Shown here: positions 9,707 through 18,637 of the stretch, piece by piece
Layout of the letters: every line of letters begins with the position of its first letter
Numbering within the stretch: the first letter of the stretch is position 1
Assembly (NCBI RefSeq): GCF_000955905.1
Contig: NZ_CP011097.1
Span: 62,001-126,000, forward strand
Length of the DNA stretch: 64,000 nucleotides
DNA from: Candidatus Nitrosotenuis cloacae
Lineage (GTDB): Archaea; Thermoproteota; Nitrososphaeria; Nitrososphaerales; Nitrosopumilaceae
Direction: 5' to 3'
The notes under the pieces: generated by a model
The model's database searches: none
The model's input: only the letters and a program-made list of their open reading frames with translations
What the model was told of the DNA's origin: nothing
Translations under genes and position numbers: made by a program

Positions 9707-12700
9707 ATGCCTAAAGCCATGAAGTCTAAAAACATTACAATTATAGCTGTCCTTGCGATATTCCTAGTACCGTTACTCCAAAGCGTTCCTGTCTTTGCAT
9801 TAGATTTTTCTACAGAAAAAATTACCATACCTGGCACTGATAGATTTGGTTGGACAGTTAAGCGCACTGATTTCGGCGTTGCTGTTGGAGAACCCTTTGC
9901 AGATTCTGGATCTGGCAAAGTACATTTTTTTGACTCTACTGGATCCATTACTGGTGAAATAGAAAATCCAAATGTTGGAGGATCACAAGATAATTTTGGC
10001 TATTCCCTGAGTTCACTTGGCAATATACTTGCAGTTGGTGCCCCAGGATACGATAATGACGAAGGCATAGTGTATCTATATGATATTACCAATCCTTCCT
10101 CACCCACACTAATAACGCCTGGCATCACAAATCCGTCTAATATGAATGGCGAAAGAATGGGAGAAGACGAAATGAACTTTTTTGGCGATGATCTACTCGT
10201 AGGCGTCTCAAAGGCAAAAAATCACGGTCAAATTCAAGCAGGAGTAATACATCGATTTGACACAAGTGGTGGTTTAGTATTGACCTACGATGATCCAAAT
10301 TCTATTGACCCGAACAACATGTTTGGAAGATCAATCTCTGTGGATGACAGTGTATTTCTGAGCGGAGCTCATGGCACAGATAACGAAAAAGGCCATGCCA
10401 GTGTCCTTGACAGCTCATCCATACTTTTCCCAAATCCAGATGATCACGAAGGTGACAAATACGGATGGTCAACTGAAATAACTCCAAATAGATATCTCGT
10501 ATCTGCCATTAATGGAGAGGTTAGCTACTCTAGCGACTCTCTTCCGCCACAAACTGTCCAACAGGGCAAAGTATACCTGCATCACAAAACCACATCGAAC
10601 ACAGATGTGATAACCAGCCCGGATATTTCAGATCTTGATCTCTCTCAGGATGTCACAGACAACTTTGGCTATGACATATCTGAATCAGGTGGCTTCATAG
10701 TTGTTAGCGCTCCATTTGATGATGTAAGTGATTCATCTACTACACACATTGATGCAGGCAGCGTGTATCTCTATACCGGCAGTGGGTATCCATTAGAAAC
10801 TATGCATAATATTGAGCCTCAGAATAATGCTCTTTTTGGACATTCAATCGAGATCGTTGATGGCCTAATTGTTATTGGAGTACCTGGAGATAATAACAAC
10901 CAAGGCGCAATTTACTATTTGGCCGTTTCTAATGAATTTGCTGCAACCCTGATGATTGATGCGCTACCTAACCCAGTACTAGCTGGTGGCACCACCACAA
11001 TCACATACACCATAAAAAATTCTGGCACTGCAGATCTCTTTAATGCTATTGTGACTATAGACACTCCTACATGTTCTACATTCGACGGCCCATTTTCAAT
11101 TGATGAAGATGAACATCTCAACTCTGGAGAGGAATGGCAATTCACTTGCGAGGTAGTCGTTACAGCACCATTTGAGGAATCTGTAGTTGAAGCCACCACA
11201 GAAATTGCATATCTAAGTGATCCAAATGAAGAATCGCCCACCATAAAATCTTGTGGGGATCAAAACTTTGAGTGTAGTGACACTGAATCTATAGAAATTC
11301 TTGGCCCTTCAATCACATTGGATGTCTCAGCAGATCCAACTACAATATTCACGGGAGAGACCTCAATTGTTACATTCAAACTTACTAACGATGGAAATGA
11401 TCTCCGTTACGCATTTTGGGAAGATATTGATGTCAATTGCACTCCAGAATTTGATACTCTTGGTAACCCAATTGAAATAGTGCCTACAGGAAGCGTTGAT
11501 TTCACTTGTGAAGTTACAGGCGCCGATGATACCACACTAGACATCATTGCAACAATAATCACTAAAGACGCAAACAATGAAAATCCGGTGACTGTATCTG
11601 ATACTGTTACAATAAATGTTATAGTACCTTCAGTTACACTAGACATTTCTGCAGATCCGGATCCAACTTATGATCAAGAAGTAACCACAATCACATATAC
11701 CGTAACAAACTCTGGCAATGCTCCACTCACAATTGACTCTCAGATGGATCTCATAGAGAATTCTGGTGCCTGCACTCCAACTACCATAACCGCACTACCA
11801 GTAACACTACAGCCAAGTGAGGAATTGATATTCACATGTACTGTCACGGCCGGCACATCACCAATCAACTTTGATGCTACTATAACAGCAGCTGACGAAC
11901 ATGGTGATCCAGTTTCTGCATCTGATACACTTATTCTGAATGTAATTGCACCAACAATCGATCTTGCAATATCTTCCAATCCAAACCCAGTCAATACTGG
12001 ATCTAACTCATTAATCACATATACCGTAACAAACTCTGGCAATGCTCCACTCACAATTGACTCTCAGATGGATCTCATAGAGAATTCTGGTGCCTGCACT
12101 CCAACTACCATAACCGCACTACCAGTAACACTACAGCCAAGTGAGGAATTGATATTCACATGTACTGTCACGGCCGGCACATCACCAATCAATTTTGATG
12201 CCAAAATCACAGCAGCCGATGAAAACGAAAGACCAGTATCAGCTTCTGCCCAACATACACTAGATGTAATCCAGAATATAGTACTCTCAGGCATAATTCG
12301 GGACTTTAAGATTGCTCATCCAGACTTTGAATACAAAATATCTGATGATGATGGAATAGTCAAAATGACACTAGGCGGTGATGGTGAGCCATTATACAGC
12401 GGAAATCCATTCACTGGAACCATCACTACAACAGGTCTTGTAAACTATAATCATTGGTACAATCATGTCAACACGATAAATGACTGTACACAATATGACA
12501 TCACACTAAGCCCAACTACCTCTGGCACCTTCAAATACATGGATAGTGACTTTTTCCCAATCGATGGACAGTTGTTTGGCAATGAAGGAAAGCCACACAA
12601 CTATCACTTTACATATCAAATTCATGCGACATTTGTCTATCAGACTGGACAGACCATAATCATGACTGGTGATGACGACATTTGGGTATTCATTGATAAC

Positions 12701-13945
12701 AAACTTGCTCTGGATCAGGGAGGAGTACTACCTCCAAGAACTGGAACAATCAACTTGGATACTTTGGGCCTGACTCCGGGAACAACCTATAGCTTTGATC
12801 TGTTCTTTGCAGAACGTCACACTGTACAATCAAATCTTGGAATAGAGACTAACATCCCACTAATCCAATCAACTCCAGCACAATGCAGTGCAGTTGATGC
12901 AGTAAATGACTCTGTATTTGCTATACAAGGCCCTAACACAATACCTATCACAAACAACGATTCTGGATTTTCATCAATATCTGCATTCACACAAGGACTG
13001 CATGGTTCTGTGTCTCAGATAGGAACGTCACTGGTGTATACTCCTGCTTTGGGCTTTGAAGGAATTGATCTATTCACTTATACTATAGCCAACACATTGG
13101 GCGGTACTGATACTGCCGTAGTAACTGTAATTGCTTTGACAGATGCAACATGTCCATTACCACCAGACTCGTACAACATGATACTAGGTGATAATACTAA
13201 CAACAAGCTCAGAGGTACAAATAACAATGATCTGATACTTGGCCTTGGCGGCGATGACAAGATCTATGGCAAGGGAGGCAATGACTGTCTAGTTGGAGGA
13301 AACGGCAATGACAAGATATGGGGCGGAGATGGTAATGACACCGTATTATCTGGAAGTGGCAATGATCAAATACACGGACAAAACGGAGACGACACAATGT
13401 TTGGCGGCATTGGAGATGACAAGATCTATGGCTACAAAGGAAACGACGTAATTGATGCCGGAGCGGGCAATGATAGAGTGCACGCAAACCAAGACAATGA
13501 TACTGTATTTGGTGGAGACGGCAACGATTGGCTTGGTGCAGGAATAGGCAATGATTTAGTAAACGGCGGCATTGGAGATGACAAAATCTTTGGCAGACCT
13601 GGAAATGACATTCTAAATGGTGATGCAGGCAATGATTACATTCATGCTGGACAAGGAGATGACACTACAAATGGTGGCGATGATAATGACAAAATCTTTG
13701 GTCATCAAGGTGTAGATATTCTAAATGGAAATAATGGCAATGATTACATACACGGCGGCCAAGGAAATGACGCACTTGATGGAGGGGATGGTAATGACAA
13801 GTGTAATGGCGATCAGGGATCTAACACAATTGTTAACTGTGAAGTAGAAGACAAGAAGATGAAAGAAGACAAAGAAGAAAACGATGATGATGAGGGAGAG
13901 AAAGAAAATGACGATGATGACGACAAAGACAACAAGGACAAATAG
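9707..13945 (+). CDS. Secreted multi-domain surface protein with FG-GAP, CARDB-like, fibro-slime and RTX regions
   Basis: This 1412-residue protein starts with a signal peptide (basic MPKAMKSK, hydrophobic core, cleavage near PVFA-LDF). Residues about 40-405 are FG-GAP-like propeller repeats (recurrent DxFGxS, VGAPG and LYD). Residues about 415-865 are four or five CARDB/DUF11-like Ig modules with TYTVTNSGNAPL-type motifs. About 865-1060 resembles a fibro-slime domain, with the core DDDIWVFIDNKLALDQGG. About 1062-1150 is cadherin-like (VNDSVFAI...PITNNDSG). About 1160-1380 holds many RTX nonapeptides of the GGxGNDxIx type, which bind calcium. The tail is a strongly acidic Asp/Glu/Lys stretch. 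Calcium-dependent folding outside the cell is expected from the RTX family; an adhesin or matrix role is inferred. An alternative start is ATG at 9719. Confidence 0.85.
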   Translation: MPKAMKSKNITIIAVLAIFLVPLLQSVPVFALDFSTEKITIPGTDRFGWTVKRTDFGVAVGEPFADSGSGKVHFFDSTGSITGEIENPNVGGSQDNFGYSLSSLGNILAVGAPGYDNDEGIVYLYDITNPSSPTLITPGITNPSNMNGERMGEDEMNFFGDDLLVGVSKAKNHGQIQAGVIHRFDTSGGLVLTYDDPNSIDPNNMFGRSISVDDSVFLSGAHGTDNEKGHASVLDSSSILFPNPDDHEGDKYGWSTEITPNRYLVSAINGEVSYSSDSLPPQTVQQGKVYLHHKTTSNTDVITSPDISDLDLSQDVTDNFGYDISESGGFIVVSAPFDDVSDSSTTHIDAGSVYLYTGSGYPLETMHNIEPQNNALFGHSIEIVDGLIVIGVPGDNNNQGAIYYLAVSNEFAATLMIDALPNPVLAGGTTTITYTIKNSGTADLFNAIVTIDTPTCSTFDGPFSIDEDEHLNSGEEWQFTCEVVVTAPFEESVVEATTEIAYLSDPNEESPTIKSCGDQNFECSDTESIEILGPSITLDVSADPTTIFTGETSIVTFKLTNDGNDLRYAFWEDIDVNCTPEFDTLGNPIEIVPTGSVDFTCEVTGADDTTLDIIATIITKDANNENPVTVSDTVTINVIVPSVTLDISADPDPTYDQEVTTITYTVTNSGNAPLTIDSQMDLIENSGACTPTTITALPVTLQPSEELIFTCTVTAGTSPINFDATITAADEHGDPVSASDTLILNVIAPTIDLAISSNPNPVNTGSNSLITYTVTNSGNAPLTIDSQMDLIENSGACTPTTITALPVTLQPSEELIFTCTVTAGTSPINFDAKITAADENERPVSASAQHTLDVIQNIVLSGIIRDFKIAHPDFEYKISDDDGIVKMTLGGDGEPLYSGNPFTGTITTTGLVNYNHWYNHVNTINDCTQYDITLSPTTSGTFKYMDSDFFPIDGQLFGNEGKPHNYHFTYQIHATFVYQTGQTIIMTGDDDIWVFIDNKLALDQGGVLPPRTGTINLDTLGLTPGTTYSFDLFFAERHTVQSNLGIETNIPLIQSTPAQCSAVDAVNDSVFAIQGPNTIPITNNDSGFSSISAFTQGLHGSVSQIGTSLVYTPALGFEGIDLFTYTIANTLGGTDTAVVTVIALTDATCPLPPDSYNMILGDNTNNKLRGTNNNDLILGLGGDDKIYGKGGNDCLVGGNGNDKIWGGDGNDTVLSGSGNDQIHGQNGDDTMFGGIGDDKIYGYKGNDVIDAGAGNDRVHANQDNDTVFGGDGNDWLGAGIGNDLVNGGIGDDKIFGRPGNDILNGDAGNDYIHAGQGDDTTNGGDDNDKIFGHQGVDILNGNNGNDYIHGGQGNDALDGGDGNDKCNGDQGSNTIVNCEVEDKKMKEDKEENDDDEGEKENDDDDDKDNKDK
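11689..12193 (+). repeat. Perfect 181-bp direct duplication inside the RTX protein gene
   Basis: Bases 11689-11869 recur without change at 12013-12193, an offset of 324 bases or 108 codons. They encode one complete CARDB-like module, from about TITYTVTNSG to TAGTSPIN. The flanking parts of each module have diverged. A perfect nucleotide match over a protein module implies a recent duplication or gene conversion. Confidence 0.9.
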
Positions 13946-14054
13946 AAAAAACAGCTCATATAATTAATAATTTAAAAGAAATAACCTCAACTGTAATTCA
14001 GGTTTTCTGGATTTTTAAATAAAAACTCTCCTAGTCAACTCGAAAATTCATCAT

Positions 14055-15512
14055 TTATGGAAACGCAGTTTCTTTAGATAACACAGAATCCAATTCTACT
14101 ATCTTGATTCTGTCCTGACTCATTGAATCACGCCTTCTCAAAGTTACTGTCTCATCTTGTAATGTTTGGTGGTCTATTGTTATGGCAAAGGGAGCTCCTA
14201 CTTCGTCCAATCTTCTGTATCTTCTACCAATAGCTCCTGAATGATCCAAGAATGCATCGTATCTTCGCTTTATCTGCAAAAATATTTCATCTGTTTTTTC
14301 CTTTAGGCCGTCTTTTTTTACCAAAGACAAAACCCCAACGTGAACTGGCGCCAAGTATGGCTTGATGGATAGAACCGTTCTGTCATGTTCTTTTTCCTCG
14401 CGCAAGCCATGCTCTAGTATTGTATATAAAGAACGGTCAATTCCCATGGAAATCTCAAACACATGTGGCAGTACCTTTTGCTCATCGTCTAGCACCTCGA
14501 ATTTTTCCTTGGACTTGGTTGCATGGCTAGTAAGATCATAGTCCGATCTATAATTGCACGCAACAAGCTCCAACCAGCCAATTGTGGTTTGGACCTCAAA
14601 GTCAAAAGCAACGCTAGCATAGAATGCCTTTTCCTTTTCCCCTAGTCGACGGAATCTAGATTTTGTAATGTCGATTCCAGTCTTTTCATAAAATTCAGTC
14701 AGTAATCCCAAGTAATATGCAACAAACTTGTTTGGCAAGATTCCAGAGTCCACTGCTTCCTTGCATGTCATTGCCTTTAGGGCATCATCAATCCATAATC
14801 GAATGGTAACATTTTGTATCTCAGAAAATCTCTCCAAGTCATTTAGCTTGGCAGGATTGCAAAACACCTCAATTTCCGCCTGGTAAAACTCGCGCAATCT
14901 CAGTAATGATTGCCGTGGTGATATTTCATTTCGAAAGCTTTTGCCGATTTGTGCAATTCCTAGTGGCAGCTTTCCCCTCATTGTCTTGAACAATCTTGGA
15001 AAATCCACAAAAATGGACTGACACGTCTCTGGTCTAAGGTATGCCGCCTCTGCCTCCGGACCAATCTCCACCTTAAACATCATGTTGAATTTTCGCGCCC
15101 GCTCAAACTCACCCTTGCATTTTGGACATCGAATGTTTTTCTCAGATATCACTTTATCAAAGTCAGGCAGGTCCGCACTTTCAGGAATTTCTATTTTTAT
15201 CTGCTCAAAGATGAGTTTGTCAGCCCTATAATTCAACCCGCACTCAATACACCGAATCACGGGATCTGCAAAGCTTGCCAAGTGACCCGATGCCTCAAAG
15301 ACCGACTGGGACATTATTTGCGAGCCATCAATTTCCATCATTCCATCGCGTCGTAACAACTCGCGCCTCCACAGCTCGATGAATTTGGTTTTCATTGATA
15401 CGCCGGATGGGCCATATTCCCAAAATCCGGCCTTTGCATCAGAGTAAATCTCGCAGCTAGGAAAGTAAAATCCGCGCTCCAGCGCAAGCTGCATCACACT
15501 ATCATAATTCAT
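14055..15512 (-). CDS. glyS: Glycyl-tRNA synthetase, alpha2 class II type
   Basis: This 485-residue protein charges tRNA-Gly. The start NYDSVMQLALERGFYFPS and the GFWEYGPSG block are typical of eukaryotic/archaeal GlyRS. A Cys-rich insert (two CxxC pairs, near residues 88-91 and 131-134) resembles the zinc-binding insertion of the family. Motif 2 is visible at FRNEISPRQSLLRLREF and motif 3 near the C-terminus (SMGIDRSLY). An anticodon-binding domain (LAPVHVGVL onward) closes the protein. Its length is slightly short for archaeal GlyRS. It lies 35 bases after nfo on the same strand and is probably co-transcribed. ATG start. Confidence 0.95.
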   Translation of the reverse strand: MNYDSVMQLALERGFYFPSCEIYSDAKAGFWEYGPSGVSMKTKFIELWRRELLRRDGMMEIDGSQIMSQSVFEASGHLASFADPVIRCIECGLNYRADKLIFEQIKIEIPESADLPDFDKVISEKNIRCPKCKGEFERARKFNMMFKVEIGPEAEAAYLRPETCQSIFVDFPRLFKTMRGKLPLGIAQIGKSFRNEISPRQSLLRLREFYQAEIEVFCNPAKLNDLERFSEIQNVTIRLWIDDALKAMTCKEAVDSGILPNKFVAYYLGLLTEFYEKTGIDITKSRFRRLGEKEKAFYASVAFDFEVQTTIGWLELVACNYRSDYDLTSHATKSKEKFEVLDDEQKVLPHVFEISMGIDRSLYTILEHGLREEKEHDRTVLSIKPYLAPVHVGVLSLVKKDGLKEKTDEIFLQIKRRYDAFLDHSGAIGRRYRRLDEVGAPFAITIDHQTLQDETVTLRRRDSMSQDRIKIVELDSVLSKETAFP

Positions 15513-15547
15513 TGGTATGACTCCCCCAAATCAGAATAAATTTGAAG

Positions 15548-16387
15548 CTATGCAATCTCTTTTACCTTTCTGAGGTTGGCAAAATCATCACGTGTATTGT
15601 CAATTGGAGTCTCCAAAATTATTGGTATGTCTTTTTTGTTTGCCATCTTTACTACAGATGCCATTCCTCGCTCACCTATTTTGCCTAGGCCAATGTGTTC
15701 ATGCCTGTCCAGATTCGAGCCAAGCTCGCCCTTGGAATCATTTAGGTGCAAAATCTTCAAGTGTTCAAATCCAACAGTCTCATCAAATTCTTTGAATGTC
15801 TCGGCAACGTCTTTTTCCGATCTTAGATCATATCCATATGCAAACGCATGACACGTATCAAAACAAACGCCAAATCGATTCTTTGGCTTTAATCTGGAAA
15901 GAATTTCTGCCCACTGGGCAAATTCGGATCCCACGGAGTTTTTCTGGCCGGCAGTATTCTCTAGTAGTATAGTAACATCATTTTTTACTTCGGCTGCTTT
16001 CTCAAATGCTTTAACCAGTTGGGCAATCCCCTTTTCCTCTCCCTCTCCAAGGTGGCTACCCAAATGTGCAACCAGATATGGTATGCCAATTTCTCCGCAC
16101 CTTTGTACTTCTTTGATCAAAACGGCAACCGATTTTGCATGGGTTGCTGCATTTGGTGATGCCAAATTTGGCAGATATGGCATGTGGGCAACCGTTGCAA
16201 ATCTGTCTATTTTGCTGGATGCTAATTTATCCCTAAATTTCAGGGCGTCTTGTTTTGGAATCTCCTTCGCAGTCCACATTCTAGGGCTGCGCGTAAAAAT
16301 CTGAAATGCAGAGCACTCTCGTTCAATCGCATTGTCTACTGCTGCAGAAAGCGAGCCGGAAATGGAGACATGCAGTCCTACTCGCAT
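15548..16387 (-). CDS. nfo: Endonuclease IV (AP endonuclease)
   Basis: About 279 residues in an Nfo-type TIM barrel. Family motifs are visible: MRVGLHVSISG at the start, SAFQIFTRSPR, VAHMPYLPNLASPN, YLVAHLGSH, ILLENTAGQ, FGVCFDTCHAFAYG, LHLNDSKGELGSNLDRHEHIG and ILETP. These supply the three-zinc site of His, Glu and Asp residues. The enzyme cuts abasic sites in base-excision repair. The frame extends upstream to an ATG at 16408, but the conserved N-terminus begins at the ATG at 16387, which I prefer. It is divergent from priL, with about 83 AT-rich bases between them. Confidence 0.93.
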   Translation of the reverse strand: MRVGLHVSISGSLSAAVDNAIERECSAFQIFTRSPRMWTAKEIPKQDALKFRDKLASSKIDRFATVAHMPYLPNLASPNAATHAKSVAVLIKEVQRCGEIGIPYLVAHLGSHLGEGEEKGIAQLVKAFEKAAEVKNDVTILLENTAGQKNSVGSEFAQWAEILSRLKPKNRFGVCFDTCHAFAYGYDLRSEKDVAETFKEFDETVGFEHLKILHLNDSKGELGSNLDRHEHIGLGKIGERGMASVVKMANKKDIPIILETPIDNTRDDFANLRKVKEIA

Positions 16388-16470
16388 ACATTTTTCCCAA
16401 TACATCATAATTTAAACCAAAATCAGAATGAAAACTCTAATTTTTATCTAGAAATCACCAATTAACTCCA

Positions 16471-17475
16471 ATGAAGCTGGGAACAGAAGAGATAGCAAAG
16501 TATCCTTTTTTGAGTGAGGCCGGAACCTATCTGAGAGAAAAAGGATTTACACTGGAACAGTTTGGCGATGAGGATTTCAAGCCCATAATCGATCTGGCGT
16601 TATCTCGAATCCAAATCGCCGCAGAGGGAAAAATATTCAACTCGGATTTTTCAATCAAAAATCTGGACATTGAGGTATTTTCGTTTCTAGTCGCAGTTAT
16701 TTTACTAAAGCAGAGCGGCATGAACACTTTGATTAGGAGATTTTCTCTTGCCGAGGCAAGACGTGCGGAAAAATTCCTAGAAAAAGACCTGATCAACGCT
16801 CACACAAATGAAGAACTGGCAATCAAAATCATCAAGGACCTTTTTGCAATGAATGTCTCAAAGTCTGATGATTATTTTGTAATACCTGCACCAGACTATC
16901 TTACCCACGCAGTTAATTTCCATGAGCAAGAATGGAAGCTAGTCAATCGGCTGGTCCATGACGGCAAGGTTTTCCTCTCCGCACACGAAACAGTCAGATT
17001 GATCCGAAAGGAGCTGGACAATTTTATCAGCTCAAAAATCCAATCAGCAAACATTCCAAGCATCCCAGAATCCTTCAAAAAACCAATTGATACATTACTC
17101 ACTTTAGCAAAAAAATTCACAGTCCAAATAATAGAGACAACAGAACAACCTCCTTGCATCAAACATGCCTTGGAGATATTGCACAAAGGGGAAAACCTAC
17201 CTCATTCTGGAAGATTCATGCTGGCCACATATCTTCTCAACAAGGGCCAGACAATAGAAGAGATTGCACCGCTTTTCAAAAACGCACCGGATTACAACGA
17301 AAAAATAACACTATACCAGCTAAAACATCTGGCAGGAAACTTTGGAAGCGGAACAAAGTACGCATGTCCTTCATGTGAGAAGCTAAAGAGCGAAAACCTT
17401 TGTTATATCATACCCGAGTGCGCAAATATCATCAATCCATTGCAGTTTGGCAGGAAAAAGATAAGCAATGCTTGA
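16471..17475 (+). CDS. priL: DNA primase large subunit PriL
   Basis: This 334-residue protein is the regulatory, iron-sulfur subunit of the archaeal/eukaryotic primase. The N-terminal half is helical. The C-terminal half has the family pattern of four spaced Cys: PPCIKHAL, YACPSCEKL and LCYIIPECANI regions, with NPLQFGRKK at the end. Four of these Cys would bind the 4Fe-4S cluster. Its stop overlaps the start of priS in ATGCTTGA (17468-17475), so the two are translationally coupled. Confidence 0.92.
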   Translation: MKLGTEEIAKYPFLSEAGTYLREKGFTLEQFGDEDFKPIIDLALSRIQIAAEGKIFNSDFSIKNLDIEVFSFLVAVILLKQSGMNTLIRRFSLAEARRAEKFLEKDLINAHTNEELAIKIIKDLFAMNVSKSDDYFVIPAPDYLTHAVNFHEQEWKLVNRLVHDGKVFLSAHETVRLIRKELDNFISSKIQSANIPSIPESFKKPIDTLLTLAKKFTVQIIETTEQPPCIKHALEILHKGENLPHSGRFMLATYLLNKGQTIEEIAPLFKNAPDYNEKITLYQLKHLAGNFGSGTKYACPSCEKLKSENLCYIIPECANIINPLQFGRKKISNA

Positions 17476-18589
17476 GCCAGACGCAAAATTCCTAGAGGAT
17501 TCTTTCAAGAAATATTATTTTGATCATTTCGATCTTATTCGTACGCCAAAAAATCCAGAGATGCGTGAGTTTGGGTACCAAAAATTCAATTCCGGCATGA
17601 TTCGACACATCTCGCTAAGATCCGACAAGGAACTGCATCTGTTATTGATGAAAAATGTACCGTCCGATGTTTATTGTTCCAATGCTAGATACTCTTTTCC
17701 AAATCTACCAATGGCGGAAAAGGACTGGCAAAACGCAGATCTTATCTTTGATATTGATGCCAAAGACCTTCATTTGCCATGCAGAATAAATCATACTGCA
17801 AAAAAATGCAATTCCTGTGGATGCATGTTTTCTGGCCTTGATTCCTGTCCACAATGTAAGAGCACAAAATTTGATGTATCGTCTGTGCTGTGTAATGACT
17901 GTATGGTTGGTGCAAAAAGAGAAGTGGAAAAGCTCATTACAATCTTAACTAGTGATCTTGGAATCAAAAAACAAGATATCACCGTTTATTATTCCGGAAA
18001 TGAGGGTTTTCACATACATGTGTCCAGTTCAGAATATGAAAAACTAGACTCTAGACACAGAGCAGACCTAGTTGATTATGTGACATTCAAAGGCGCAATA
18101 CCGGAAACATTTGGTGCTAGGACAAACTTTGCAAAATCAATCTTTTCAGATGTAGATGATAAGGGTTGGCCTGGACGCGTATCAAAAAAAATCTTTGGCT
18201 CTAAATCAAACAAACCTAAACTATCAAAGGAAATCATATCAGAGGGCTATCCTGCCTTTAAAAAAAGATTGGAATCAATCCAAAAAGAGATCGGAACCCT
18301 TGTAGATCCAAATGTCACCATAGATGTACACAGAATATTCAGATTAGGCGGAACAATCAACTCCAAGTCGGGCCTCACCAAACTATTGTGCACAGATATT
18401 GCAAAATTCAATCCTGGCATGGATGCGTGCTATATTGATGATGAGAAAACCGCAGTTCTAGCTGACTGTCCAGTTGAGTTCAGACTAAAAAACAAAAAGT
18501 TCGGCCCATACAAAAAAGAAAGACTAGACGTACCAAAATATGCCGCAGTCTATATGATTTGCAAAGGGTGCGCCACGACCACAAACTAG
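17468..18589 (+). CDS. priS: DNA primase catalytic (small) subunit PriS
   Basis: This 373-residue AEP-type primase makes RNA/DNA primers for replication. The catalytic acid pair is D95-I-D97 in LIFDIDAKDL. A third acid lies in the TIDVHRIFRLGG block, and the GNEGFHIHV motif holds conserved His residues. A zinc knob is seen in KKCNSCGCMF, DSCPQCKS and VLCNDCM. Order and overlap with priL follow the usual archaeal pairing. The start is ATG at 17468, inside the end of priL. Confidence 0.95.
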   Translation: MLEPDAKFLEDSFKKYYFDHFDLIRTPKNPEMREFGYQKFNSGMIRHISLRSDKELHLLLMKNVPSDVYCSNARYSFPNLPMAEKDWQNADLIFDIDAKDLHLPCRINHTAKKCNSCGCMFSGLDSCPQCKSTKFDVSSVLCNDCMVGAKREVEKLITILTSDLGIKKQDITVYYSGNEGFHIHVSSSEYEKLDSRHRADLVDYVTFKGAIPETFGARTNFAKSIFSDVDDKGWPGRVSKKIFGSKSNKPKLSKEIISEGYPAFKKRLESIQKEIGTLVDPNVTIDVHRIFRLGGTINSKSGLTKLLCTDIAKFNPGMDACYIDDEKTAVLADCPVEFRLKNKKFGPYKKERLDVPKYAAVYMICKGCATTTN

Positions 18590-18637
18590 GCGCAAAATCC
18601 TCCCCAAGACATTAATTTATCTAAAAATGAGCAAATT

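Noticed and set aside
16388-16408. Longer start of endonuclease IV
   Set aside because: The conserved family N-terminus begins at the ATG at 16387.
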